Shown here piece after piece: positions 1 through 9,551 of a stretch of DNA of 32,500 bases (its first letter is position 1; each line of letters starts with the position of its first letter). Source of the stretch: Stramonita haemastoma (Eukaryota; Mollusca; Gastropoda; Neogastropoda; Muricidae); assembly GCA_030674155.1 (NCBI GenBank), contig CM060318.1, positions 72,778,646-72,811,145 on the forward strand, read 5' to 3'. Position numbers and translations under genes: made by a program. The notes beneath the pieces are model-generated. The model saw only the letters and a program-made list of their open reading frames with translations. It was not told the DNA's origin and searched no databases.

Positions 1-140
1 CTTACTACACCATGCTCAACAACGAAAACAACAACGGCGGCAGCAACAATAACAACAACAACAACACCAACACTAACACCAACCCCATCACCACCACCCT
101 AGCAGCTTGATGTCCACTTCCAGCACGCCCCTCAGCCCAG
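1..140 (+). other. Possible upstream coding exon, Asn/Gln-repeat rich (frame unresolved)
   Basis: The first 100 bases are CAA/AAC-rich. Frame 3 reads an Asn-rich peptide starting YYTMLNNENNN and stops at 108. Frame 2 has TAA at 50 and 74, but from 77 reads HQPHHHHPSSLMSTSSTPLSP, which looks like natural low-complexity protein. A one-base slip near 85-95 would join the two. The segment ends in CAG|GTCAGT at 138-146, a good splice donor. I read it as part of the same gene as the exon at 276, but the phase of that donor fits frame 1, which has a TAG at 100. The true join therefore cannot be settled: an assembly indel, another donor (GT at 145) or a non-coding stretch are all possible. Confidence 0.4.
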
Positions 141-275
141 GTCAGTACGAGCAACAGCAGCAGCAGCACGTGTCTGTGGCTGTGTCTGACCCCGCAGCGC
201 AGTCTCCTGGAGGGGCGCAGCCACACACCCCTCCCCTCCCTCCTTCCTGGGTCCCCCTCCCCCGGCCCCTCCCAG
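141..275 (+). other. Candidate short intron (135 bp)
   Basis: It starts GTCAGT and ends in a C/T-rich run (about 228-272) followed by CAG, so the acceptor is convincing. The donor is less certain because its phase does not match the best-looking upstream frame. Frame 2 happens to be open across it, so retention is possible. Confidence 0.4.
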
Positions 276-663
276 CGACTGCAAGTTCCGTCAGGAGAAC
301 CCCCCCAGCTGCCAGCAGATCAAGATGGAGCAGTTCAGCGTCCAGCATCACCAGCAGCAACGTCAGCAGCAACAGCGTTACTGTGACGCCAAATATCGAA
401 GGCTTCAACGTCAGCACGCCCTCTTCCACACGGTTCTCAGGCAGCGGGATGGGGACTCCGGCATGGGGCTTTACTCTGCTCAGCCCATGGCCTCAGCCAT
501 GCACGGGGCTTACGTCTCTCCTGCCTCTGCTGGCGCTGTGAGCTCTAGCAGCAACAACAGCGGCGGCGGCAGCTACCAGTACGGGATGAACCTGCACCGG
601 CACATGTACAACCCCATCGCCGCTGCAGTGCCCACCCAGCAAGGCTGGGACAGGTACACGTGA
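276..663 (+). CDS. 3'-terminal coding exon of an unidentified Q/S/G-rich protein
   Basis: From the acceptor at 275, frame 1 is open for 128 full codons to TGA at 661-663. It begins DCKFRQENPPSCQQIKMEQ, passes through an HQQQRQQQQR run and a basic stretch (AKYRRLQRQ), then SSSSNNSGGGSYQYGMNLHR, and ends VPTQQGWDRYT. Third codon positions are strongly G/C, unlike the AT-rich downstream DNA, which supports real coding. There is no signal peptide or membrane segment. The poly-Q, Ser/Gly and Asn tracts resemble the C-terminal activation or disordered tails of developmental transcription factors, but no DNA-binding domain lies in the window and I do not recognise the family. The overlapping frame-2 ORF ending at 541 and the minus-strand ORFs here look like shadows. 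Confidence 0.68.
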
Positions 664-1647
664 AGCTGCACACCCTCTGCTTGTGGTCTGAGGGCCCAGA
701 ACTGACTCCCTGATGGGTCATTGGTCAGCCGCCATGATGTCTGTCCACAGCTGTTCGTCACTGACCTCGCTGGACACACTGATGTCTAGTGGACAAAGCT
801 TCGTCACTCACTTGCGCAGTTATTCATTGCCTTGTTTTGGAGGGATTTTTGTCCTGGACGAAAGAAAGAAGTTTTGCCTTTGCTTGTGGACAAAAGTAAA
901 GACGTTTGTTGCCTTTGCTACAGAAAGCCTGGAACGAATGCTTGAGGTTCATGACTAAAAACTTGCTTTGGAAAAGAAACGATGGCCTTTTACATCTGCA
1001 GAAATTCATTTAACCTGGCAAAGAATATTTCATCAAGTGATCACAGGTACACCTGAACATGATCTCTCCTGATGAGTGTCGTGGAAAATGACTGTGATGA
1101 AGAAGGGGCAAGGCTTGTTCTAACTTTACAGTTTGCAACACACAGCTATGTACAAAGTACTGCCTTCCTTCCCAAACTGACTGATCTTCAGTGTCATCAC
1201 CAAAACACGAAATGCTTGGAGTTGATCTGAATGGTTTAAGAACTGAGTTTGTCTCCGCGATGTTAATTATTATCATGATGACTTTGGATGCTTGTCCTCA
1301 CTCAGCAGAGGACCAGATAATTGTATGCCATACAACTGAACGGTGTGCCATCTGGACAACTGGGCTGTTGGTTTGTCCCGGGAGGAGCAGGTCTCTTTCC
1401 TTGCTTTGTCTCTTCTTTTTTTCTTTGGCTTTGGTTTTCCGTCACTCTGTCTCCCGCCTGCTGTTTGCAAAGGTCATGTTGTTTGACCAGAAAAATGTAT
1501 TGATGGTTTGATTATTACCACAAAAAAACGTTGATGTAAGCATAATCCTGTTTTTCAGTCTCAGCAAAAGAAATGTATCTTATTTTTTGATATATTTTTA
1601 TTTTAGTGTTTTTGCATAATATATGTTATCAACATTTTTAAGAACCC

Positions 1648-1815
1648 TTGTTTCTATGATTGTAGAATTGACTGTAGTATATACTTTGTGCGTTAAAAAT
1701 TCAAACTTTTGTTTCTATGATACTAGAATGGACTGTAGTATTTACCTTGTGAGTTAAAATTTAGACTTTTGTTTCTATGATACTAGAATTTACTATAGTA
1801 ATTATATACCCTGTC
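1648..1815 (+). repeat. Tandem repeat in 3' UTR, 3 copies of about 60 bp
   Basis: The motif GTTTCTATGAT recurs at 1650, 1711 and 1771 (spacing 61 and 60). Each is followed by a TAGAAT..ACT.TAGTA block and, in the first two, a GTTAAAA block. Copies 2 and 3 are closer to each other than to copy 1, and copy 3 diverges after about 1800. It is not in frame with anything. Confidence 0.85.
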
Positions 1816-2675
1816 CGTAAGATTGTAGTTCCCTACCCTCCTTCTCTCCATCATATTTTCAGCACCCTCATTTAAAAACTGAAGCATACATAACAAATAG
1901 CATCAGCAACCACTTTCTGGAAAGTGAGACACAATGAACGTTGGGTAGCGCTGTACACATTGGTTCTGGATCCAGGTGATCATTGTCAGGCTCTGTGTTC
2001 TCCACAAGTCTGCCTAGACCTATACATTACCGAGCAGGATCCCAGTATGTTGACTTATTTTCTGTAACATTTTATGCCATTTTATGAATGTGCCTATGAC
2101 AAATAACCTAGTTTGACTCAAAACCCCTAACTTACAGAAGAATCTCTCGTGCACTGCTATGAAATCTTCAGACAGTGTGTATGGGGAAAATAGACCCTGG
2201 TGGAGCTCGTTTTTTCCATTTAGCATGCTGGGTATGTTCATGTCATCCATCCCACAAGTTTCAGCAGGCCAACTCTTCGGCAAAAGATGAAGACCTTTCT
2301 AGAGTGTTGTGTGTGGGGGTGTGTAAAGTGTTATTGCGTGTGTCTCCTCTGGGGTCTTAGGTTTACAGTCTCATCTGAAGGACTGGCTTCTACAGCAAGT
2401 TGAGAAAATTAAGCAAACTGAAAGGAACAGGTCAGATGTCACAATAACTCTTTTCCCCCACTGTAACACCTACATGTCTTGAAATACAAATAAAAAGACA
2501 TTTTTAGAAGTACAATTTCAGAATATTCTGAGCAAGTAGAGAGATGAGTTATTTTATATCGTTGATTAATTTTGTATATAAAATTGCTATTTACACATAT
2601 TCGCCTGGCTTTTTTCTGTTTTAAGTATTTATAACTGTACATCGGTAGTAGCTGAGTGTTGTTAGCGCTAATTAA

Positions 2676-2681
2676 AATAAA
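2676..2681 (+). terminator. Candidate polyadenylation signal AATAAA
   Basis: AATAAA is followed about 25-50 bases later by a G/T-rich stretch (GTGGTCCTGGTGT), the usual arrangement of signal and downstream element. An upstream alternative AATAAA is at 2489-2494. Confidence 0.45.
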
Positions 2682-2700
2682 GAGAAAGATCTGAAAGGTC

Positions 2701-3412
2701 CCATTGACTCGTGGTCCTGGTGTACATACATAGTCTGCCCTGGCATGGTCTCAACTTGTCTTGCTCAAAGCCTCAGTATTTCGGCCCCCGAAGCTCATAG
2801 TCAGCTTCAGCGCTCATCATCTGACTTTTGTCACCCTCCCCTCTCTCTGTTCTTCATGTGTAACTAACTGTCAACAGTAGTATTCCTCATCCAGTTCTCA
2901 TGGATGAAAAAGCAGAAGAGGACTCTTCAAGCACAAGTGTTACAAAGTACACCTGGCAGATCTACTGAAAACAAATTTAAAGAATTACTCCCCCCCCCCT
3001 CCACCACCTCCGCCCCCCTCCTTCCCACAAACATGACATTTTGAAGGGTAAAAAATTGGTACATGGTCCAACCCTTGACAGTGAGCTTACGCATTGCGTG
3101 TAACGCGCCCTCCCCATCCCCATCTCCTGCTCTTCTCCACCTCCTTCTCCCCTCCACCCACCGAGTCCTACCCCTATAGCACCAGTGGTTCAGATACTTA
3201 TTCAATTAATCATGCAAGTCCCTGTGTCACGAATAGTGACTCTGGCAAGGAAATAGTGTCAGGCGGCCTTTAGGATAAGTGACGGTGACAGAAACTGTGA
3301 ATGTCTGACCTACATCTGTCTCGGCGGCATTGTCGGCTGCCTCTTGCCGTCAGCTTACTGCAGTTCCGATTTATTTAACGCGATCTCAAGAACTTATTAC
3401 TTTTTTTTAGCT
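2701..3412. other. Intergenic stretch, no gene recognised
   Basis: It contains a C-rich patch (2990-3022) and a C/T-rich patch (3110-3165). The short minus-strand ORF across it is a product of those low-complexity runs. Confidence 0.6.
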
Positions 3413-3491
3413 GCACACACACACACACACACACACATACACACACACACCACACACGCTCACATGCACGCACGCACACACACACACACGC
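3413..3491. repeat. (CA)n microsatellite, interrupted
   Basis: Imperfect CA dinucleotide array with TA, CG and CATG interruptions. Confidence 0.9.
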
Positions 3492-4568
3492 AGTGGAAAA
3501 CTCAGTTTGACCTAGATTCTGCTGGCGGATGAGGGTGAATGACGTCTGGTTTCCCTTTCCGCGTCACAACTACAACAAAATTAATGACGGAGAATTTTTC
3601 TACGAAATTTTATGACCTATTTATTCATTTCTATGGAAACTGGAGTTGCCTTTGCTTTGTGTTCAACGAAACCTGGTGTGCCTTTCAGATTAGAAATGTG
3701 ATTTTGGTCTTGGGTTTTCTGAATTATGTCACAAAGGTGACACTATTAAAGTGCAGTACACAATGATGTGCCTTTCCTTTTCTTTTTTCCCCTCACACAG
3801 TTTAAATGCCGATGCAGTGTTCTCTCAGTTGCCCCATAGCAAATAGATGGTGTTCGTAAGGTTGCCTTTGAATGTCCCGGGAACTTGAATTGCTCAGTTA
3901 TGTCTTGCTCTGTAATTTTCGTGCTGCCATAATATTAATGATCATAACCCCACTGTTTGTTAAATGGCATGGACTGTGTGAGGTATGATTTATTTTTTGT
4001 TCAGTGATGTAATTCTCAACCATAATAATAATTATACTGAGTGGATCGTGGTGGCGTTGCTTGTTGCTCGTAGGACTTTGTTAAGATGGTTGTTTAGTTG
4101 TAGGTACCATGAATAAATAATTACTGAAGATATATTTTGTCATGAATTGATTGATGCTTGTTTTGAGACGTGTTATTATGGACTGCAGCAAATTGTGTGA
4201 CATGTTGGCTCAATAACTTACAGTACATGACAATGCCCTTTTGTTTTTATACCGTTTTATATCGTGGGAATGTGATTTCAATGATTGCCATGAAAATGAT
4301 CACCCAAAAAATCATTATTATCATGGTTTGAAGTTTTGGAACAAAATCTGTAAATGATGAGTTTTCTTTTTATTTTGCTTTGTTTTCTTTTTATGCAACT
4401 TATCATCTTCACATATTATATGAGAAATGCGATTCAGTATTGCTCTTAAAGCACAAGGTTTGTAGCATCAAAATCAGGTTGAAAGCAGAGCAATCTGACT
4501 CATAACAGTCCGAAAGAAAAACACACACACACATTCACACGCAAACAGAAATTAAACCACAGCATTAC
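3492..4568. other. AT-rich unique-looking sequence, no gene recognised
   Basis: Stops are frequent in all frames. AATAAATAAT at 4112 could be a distal poly(A) signal for the gene at 1-663. A 75-codon ORF at 3539 has no recognisable features. Confidence 0.55.
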
Positions 4569-4803
4569 TTTTTCTATTCTATTCTTTTTTTATTTCAAGG
4601 ATAATGGAATAAGCACTTGTACACTTTTTATTTACATCTAGATGTCCCATGTGCATGCGGTTTTGTAAATTTTGTCATCTGTTCCCACCGGCACACAATG
4701 GCCTACTTTTCCGAAATGCACAACAGGTTTTAATGTGTGCGCAACATGCTCTGTGTGTGTTCGCACTCGGAACCTTGGTTTATAGTCCCCTCGAATGATA
4801 CTT
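4569..4803 (-). mobile_element. SINE family A copy 1 (5'-truncated, 3' tail type 1)
   Basis: Read on the minus strand it matches the copy at 12530: core end TATAAACCAAGGTTCCGAG, then GCGAACACAC, CCTGTT, TTGTGTGCCGGTGGGAACAG and the 3' end GTGCTTATTCCATTATCCT followed by an A-rich tail of GAATA units. The tRNA-like head is missing and the core is cut near 4803. It is non-coding and dependent on LINE enzymes by family analogy. Confidence 0.85.
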
Positions 4804-4878
4804 CATTAGAACTTCGCGGCTTCTCTATCAGTTGTTTGGACTGCAAGCTGCTATGCTCCTGTTTCGTGGACGAAAAAT

Positions 4879-4978
4879 GTGTCCTGTCTGTCTGTCTGTC
4901 TGTCTACCTCTGCTATCTCTTCTGTCTCTGTCTCTGCTCTGCTCTTTCTCTGTCTCTGTCTCGTCTCTCTCTCTCTCA
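4879..4978. repeat. (CTGT)n / (CT)n pyrimidine tract
   Basis: TCTG/TCTC tandem units with interruptions. A second, shorter CT/CTGT patch lies at about 5195-5275. Confidence 0.8.
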
Positions 4979-5357
4979 GTCTCAAAGCAAAGCAGTAAAT
5001 GTCGACTTTGGTACTTATTGTGTTGCATTTACTTCACATCAGTATGGAGAACTGTATCATTGGTTATCAGGATTATGTGCGAAATGATTTATCATGATTA
5101 TTCCAGGTCCAATAAAATCGTCTGATTTGTCAACAATAAGAAAAGGAGTGCTTCTCTGAATATGTGTGAGGGTGTGAATGAATGTAGCCTACACTCTCTT
5201 TCTCTCTGTCTGTCTGTCTGACTGCTTCTTGTGTTGTTTTTTTGTCTATCTCTCCTTCCCTCTCTTTGTCTCCTTGATATTATGTTTGGTGATATGAATG
5301 AATGCACACACCTTTTCTCTCTGTCTATCTTGTCTGTATTCCTATTATTTTCTCTCA

Positions 5358-5660
5358 TGGGGACGGGACACGCTCACTGGTCAGAGCACTCGCTTTTCCC
5401 AAAGCCAAGGTTAAGCAGCATCGAGCGTGGTTACCAATTGGATGGGTGACCGTTTGCATGCCCTGGCTTCAGTATAGTCCCCCAGTTCACCCATCTGTAA
5501 ATGGGTACCTGCCCTCTTTAGGGTCAAGGAAGGTAAAGCAACGAGGAGAGGAGATGGGCACCGCCCTCAATATGCTGGCCCCTGGAGAAGCGGAGGTCTG
5601 TGATGTCCTTGCTCCCCTACGACAACATAGGTCAATGGGACACCTTTCCTTTTCTTTTTT
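5358..5660 (+). mobile_element. Chimeric tRNA/5S-rRNA-derived SINE (family D)
   Basis: Positions 5405-5460 closely match the internal promoter half of animal 5S rRNA: GGTTAAGCAGCATCGAGC (box A region, 5409-5426), TGGTTA, then TTGGATGGGTGACCG (box C, about 5438-5452). Just upstream, GCTCACTGGTCAGAGCACTCGC (5374-5395) resembles a tRNA D-arm/box A, so the head looks like a tRNA fragment joined to 5S. The body contains a small inverted repeat CCCAT..ATGGG (5491-5506) and ends near the T-rich run at about 5645-5660. Pol III transcription is expected from known SINE3-type elements. I see no 5S gene function: the 5' third of 5S is absent and the 3' part has decayed. Confidence 0.75.
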
Positions 5661-5970
5661 TACTGCATGTATAGTAAACAGGGCTTTGGGTTTTTTTTAT
5701 CTGTGAAAAGACTACACAGACCAAAAGGGAAAATCAAATCAATAGGATGAGGACAGATGGAGAAAAACACAAGAAAAAGAAAACCCAACTAACCAACCAA
5801 ACAATGAATATAATAAAACACAGGTTTGAATATTCCAGAAAATGCTAACTCTGTGGCTTCCTAAACCAGTAAGCCCCACCTTCACACTGACTCTTCAAAC
5901 AATAACAGCAATAGGGGTGTAGATTTCCTCTCTGCTACAAGCTGGCTCTGACGTAGGCCTACTAAGTTTG
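5661..5970. other. No gene recognised
   Basis: A-rich DNA with CAACCAACCA-like patches; no coding frame or repeat family recognised. Confidence 0.5.
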
Positions 5971-6005
<35 letters not shown>

Positions 6006-6070
6006 TTATTATTATTATTATTATTATTATTTATTATTATTATATTATTATTATTATTATTATTATTATT

Positions 6071-6104
<34 letters not shown>
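5971..6104. repeat. (ATC)n(ATT)n(ATC)n compound microsatellite
   Basis: ATC units (5971-6005) pass to ATT units (about 6006-6070), then back to ATC units (6071-6104), with two single-base phase slips in the ATT part. Confidence 0.93.
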
Positions 6105-6583
6105 CATCATTAGATAGTGATACATGTAGCAGAACCAGTCATGGAGGGGGAAATTGTTTTTTTTACCGATTTCTTTTTTTTTTTTTCATCAGGGAAGTAA
6201 ATCAAAGAAGAGTCCCGCATTATCCTCTTTAAAAAGAAAAAAAATGTAAAAAGAAAACAACATCGCAGATACTTTAGTTAAATGAATTATCATGCAAATA
6301 GTTCAGCAGCAATGTTCACTCTCAACGCTTTGCTTTGGGGCGGCCTCCTCACACTAAATAAACAGAAAGCTACGTCAAACTCCACAGACAGTTATAATAA
6401 TTTTATTTTTAGACAGGATTTTCGAAATATCAAAGTAGGCTTAAAATACTACTATGGGTACTTTGTCTGCCACTGTTTAGATAAGTTGCGCAAAGATTTT
6501 CTTGAAAGTATTTTATATCCACGCTAAGTAATGCGAGTGATAAGAAGTTTATATGTATAACCTCGGACCTCTAGCCGTATATA
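6105..6583. other. AT-rich stretch, no gene recognised
   Basis: Poly-T runs at about 6157 and 6175 and an 81-codon ORF at 6282 with no recognisable domain. GGACCTCTAGCCG at 6565-6577 resembles the 3' end of SINE A tail type 2 and lies directly in front of the next SINE. Confidence 0.5.
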
Positions 6584-6987
6584 GAGGGAGATAGCCTAGT
6601 GGCTAGAGCACTGTGGTCGTCATTTGAGGACCCAGGTTCGATCCATCGCCAAGGCACCCGTTCAACCCATCCCCCCCCCCCCCCCCTACCAAAAACATCA
6701 GTACCAACTCCACTCCCCTAAGGTCCTTTGGATGAGACTATTAACCAAGGTCCAGTGTTCAAACGCAAGCAGAATATCTTGCACACTCGTTAAACCTGTT
6801 CCGCGTTACAGAAGAGTAGGTCATTTTGTGCCGGTAGGCACAAATGACAAAATTAACAAAACCCGTCATGCACACTGGTGACATGTTAGACAATCATACC
6901 CGAATTTGGTATGCTGCTACTTCAATGCTGGCCTAAAATGGTCGCATACGCAAAATCTCACTATAGATGAACTGCGACCTGTAGCCG
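6584..6987 (+). mobile_element. SINE family A copy 2 (tRNA head, 3' tail type 2)
   Basis: The head carries a perfect Pol III box A, TAGCCTAGTGG (6592-6602), and a near-perfect box B, GGTTCGATCCA (6635-6645), about 43 bp apart as in a tRNA. A poly-C run (about 6671-6687) follows. The core reads GGTCCTTTGGATGAGAC (6722-6738), then AACCTGTTCCGCGTTACAG and GTGCCGGTAGGCACAAATG. Instead of the CATTATCC 3' end it continues to ACGCAAAATCTC (6950-6961) and GACCTGTAGCCG (6976-6987), shared with copy 3. It is diverged and non-coding. Confidence 0.87.
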
Positions 6988-7230
6988 TTGTACCAAAACA
7001 AAACTTCTGTTGTGTTCATTTTTTCAAGCACAATAGAAAATAACAACATAAGAATAGACAAAATAAACAGTGAATAAAACTATCTGCTTTGAAAAAACTG
7101 AATAAAAACGGCACTTTCAGGGCTGTTACTGTTGCTATCATTCTTGCTACTACTGTTACCATCATTAGTGTCATTACTATCATTTCTGTAACAAATGCTA
7201 TTAAAGCTGCCACGACAACAGCAAAAGCTG

Positions 7231-7311
<81 letters not shown>

Positions 7312-7312
7312 T
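7231..7312. repeat. (CTA)n microsatellite
   Basis: About 27 near-perfect CTA/TAC units. The poly-Thr ORF across it is an artefact of the repeat. Confidence 0.95.
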
Positions 7313-7660
7313 TTAATTTTACTCATTCTTTGCATCGTGGTGCTGGTATAATACCGTAGTTCGAATGGGGAACGTATAATTTATGTTAAAGTATTTCAGT
7401 CTTAACAAAAGCTTTGAAAAAAAAATCAGTTCAAATCTTTTTTTTTTGGTTCCTAAGCTAGAGCTCAGAGGTTTTTCAATTGCGTATGCGACCGTTTTTT
7501 CGGTTTTTTAACTTTTTTTTTTTTTTACCCACATTCAATTAAGGTAGTAGCTTTCCCACTTCGAGGATAATTCCAAGCATTGTAACAAATGATACCACAA
7601 CATAACCCCAGTGCATTCTCGCACAATCACAAGTTCCTACCAATTGTGTGACTAATGTAA
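7313..7660. other. No gene recognised
   Basis: AT-rich DNA with poly-T/poly-A runs (7417-7448, 7495-7526) directly upstream of the truncated LINE. Confidence 0.55.
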
Positions 7661-7795
7661 AGGGTAAAGGCGTCCCATAAAGTCCGCAATATTCGTTCCA
7701 GACTGGATCAGTCTTCTTTCCAACCTGCGCCTCCTGATCCCCAATTCGCTAGCACTCCTCTCCTTTCCCTTCATCCAGCAAGCGAGAGTGAAATC

Positions 7796-9331
7796 ATGAC
7801 AATTTTGAAAGAAATGACGATAAAATCATGCGATCTGGATCCAATACCTGCTTCTCTTTTAACTCAGTGCCTTCCACAGCTTATACCCACCATCACGAAA
7901 ATTGTAAACTCATCTCTTCTTTCAGGGATTTTTCCACAAGCTCTCAAAACTGCAATAGTTACACCCCTACTCAAAAAGCACGACCTCGACCCTAACACTC
8001 TGAAGAACTATAGACCTGTCTCCAATCTGCCTTTTATCTCTAAAGTCCTTGAAAAAGTTATTCTGAAACAACTCAACAGCCATCTCCATTCCAACAGTCT
8101 CCTCCCCCCGTTCCAGTCTGCCTACCGCATCAACCACAGCACCGAAACCACCCTAGTGCACACCTTAAACTCGCTTCTACATGCTTCTGACTCAGGGAAA
8201 ATCTCCCTCCTCACTCTTCTCGACTTATCTGCAGCATTTGACACTATAGACCATTCAATTCTTCTCTCCCGTCTCCAAAACACTTTCGGTATTAATGGCA
8301 CTGCCCTCACCTGGTTTAGTTCGTACCTGACAAACCGATTCCAAACTGTGGCAGTAAACAAGATTCATTCTACTCCAACCAAACTAGAATGCGGAGTCCC
8401 TCAAGGATCTGTTCTAGGCCCTGTTCTCTTTACTCTCTATACTGCTCCCCTGTCACATTTTATTAACCGTCATCAGATCAACCATCACTTTTATGCAGAC
8501 GACTCTCAGATTCTAAGCAGTGATACACCTGAAAACCTGCCTTCTCTCTTGACAAATATGTCCTACTGCCTTCAAGATATCCAAAACTGGATGATACAGA
8601 ACAAATTACAATTAAACGCAGATAAAACCGAATCCATGCTTGTAGGAACCAAACACAAACTGTCTTTTATCACAACAACTTCAATAGAATTCGGCAATAC
8701 GTCAGTCCCTCTATCCAGTGCTGTAAAGTATCTAGGAGTCGTTATTGACAACACACTCTCCATTCAAAAATTCATCACCCAGACCTGTCAGTCATGCTAC
8801 TATCAACTACGGCGTATTAGTGCAATTCGAAAGTACCTGTCTACTGATGCAACATCCAAACTAGTCACTTCTCTTATTCTTTCACGTCTGGACTATTGCA
8901 ATTCTCTTTTGGCTGGTCTGCCAGCATCATCTATCCACCCTCTCCAACGTATACAAAACTCTGCAGCTCGACTGGTCCTCAGAAAGAAAAAATCTGAACA
9001 CATTACTCCTCTCTTGCAATCTCTCCACTGGCTGCCTGTGCCACAGAGAGTTAACTACAAGATCAGTACTCTCTGTTATAAATGTCTCTACAAAACAGCA
9101 CCCTCCTACCTCTGTGAATGTCTTCACGTGTACACACCTTCTCGTTCCCTCCGCTCGGCTGCAGATACCTTATCCTTAAAAATTCCGAGATTCAACCTAT
9201 CTACCGTTGGCCGCCGCTCTTTCTCTATTTCTGGTCCATCAATCTGGAATGACCTCCTTCTCTCCCTTCGGCAAAAGCCTACATATGACACTTTTAAATC
9301 CAACCTCAAGACACACTTGTTTCAAACCTAA
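7796..9331 (+). CDS. LINE reverse transcriptase, partial ORF2 (CR1/L2-like)
   Basis: Counting from the ATG at 7796 (511 residues), the RT blocks are in order: NYRPVSNLPFISKVLEKV at 71-88, QSAYRINHSTETTL at 107-120, LLDLSAAFDTIDH at 141-153 with the first catalytic Asp, GVPQGSVLGPVLF at 200-212, the catalytic FYADDSQ at 232-238 (bases 8489-8509), LNADKTE at 273-279 and KYLGVVID at 311-318. The C-terminal domain has LDYCNSLLAGLP and LHWLPV at 410-415, then ends FKSNLKTHLF. Catalytic residues are intact. The ATG is probably internal: the frame stays open back to 7661 and those codons (for example KVRNIRSRLD) read like the preceding RT N-terminus. The product would copy its own RNA at chromosomal nicks, but without the endonuclease this copy is unlikely to move by itself. 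Confidence 0.92.
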   Translation: MTILKEMTIKSCDLDPIPASLLTQCLPQLIPTITKIVNSSLLSGIFPQALKTAIVTPLLKKHDLDPNTLKNYRPVSNLPFISKVLEKVILKQLNSHLHSNSLLPPFQSAYRINHSTETTLVHTLNSLLHASDSGKISLLTLLDLSAAFDTIDHSILLSRLQNTFGINGTALTWFSSYLTNRFQTVAVNKIHSTPTKLECGVPQGSVLGPVLFTLYTAPLSHFINRHQINHHFYADDSQILSSDTPENLPSLLTNMSYCLQDIQNWMIQNKLQLNADKTESMLVGTKHKLSFITTTSIEFGNTSVPLSSAVKYLGVVIDNTLSIQKFITQTCQSCYYQLRRISAIRKYLSTDATSKLVTSLILSRLDYCNSLLAGLPASSIHPLQRIQNSAARLVLRKKKSEHITPLLQSLHWLPVPQRVNYKISTLCYKCLYKTAPSYLCECLHVYTPSRSLRSAADTLSLKIPRFNLSTVGRRSFSISGPSIWNDLLLSLRQKPTYDTFKSNLKTHLFQT

Positions 9332-9424
9332 GATTTTTGTCTTCTGTTTTCATCTCCTATTTGTCCCTGCCCTCAACATTTGAAATTCCATTCACCCTGT
9401 CAAAATGTATAACCTCTATAAGTG

Positions 9425-9497
<73 letters not shown>

Positions 9498-9504
9498 CGC
9501 GCGC

Positions 9505-9537
<33 letters not shown>

Positions 9538-9551
9538 CGCGTGTGTGTGTG
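9425..9551. repeat. (GT)n/(GC)n microsatellite inside the LINE 3' UTR
   Basis: Long GT array with two alternating GC stretches (about 9493-9505 and 9529-9541). Confidence 0.95.

Larger units (their letters stand above)
664..2700 (+). other. Probable 3' UTR
   Basis: After the stop codon the sequence becomes AT-rich with stops in all frames, few microsatellites and no mobile element I recognise, as expected of a long 3' UTR. It contains a three-copy 60-bp repeat at 1650 and AATAAA motifs at 2489 and 2676. Length is inferred from the last of these signals, so the 3' UTR may be shorter or, using AATAAA at 4112, longer. Transcript evidence would decide. Confidence 0.5.

Noticed and set aside
107..541. 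144-codon plus-strand frame-2 ORF as the main product
   Set aside because: The frame-1 reading has stronger G/C third-position bias and a natural C-terminus; the end of the frame-2 reading looks out of frame. It may still matter if the region is unspliced.
5405..5460. A 5S rRNA gene
   Set aside because: Only the internal promoter half is present, the 5' third is replaced by a tRNA-like head, and SINE body sequence follows.
5485..5515. Relationship of the CCCATCTGTAAATGGG stretch to the vertebrate MIR/CORE-SINE 3' region
   Set aside because: The likeness is about 15 bases and palindromic, too short to claim homology.
7661..9331. A host gene encoding a reverse transcriptase (domesticated)
   Set aside because: It has a LINE 3' UTR, repeat tail and 5' truncation, all expected of an ordinary retroelement insertion.
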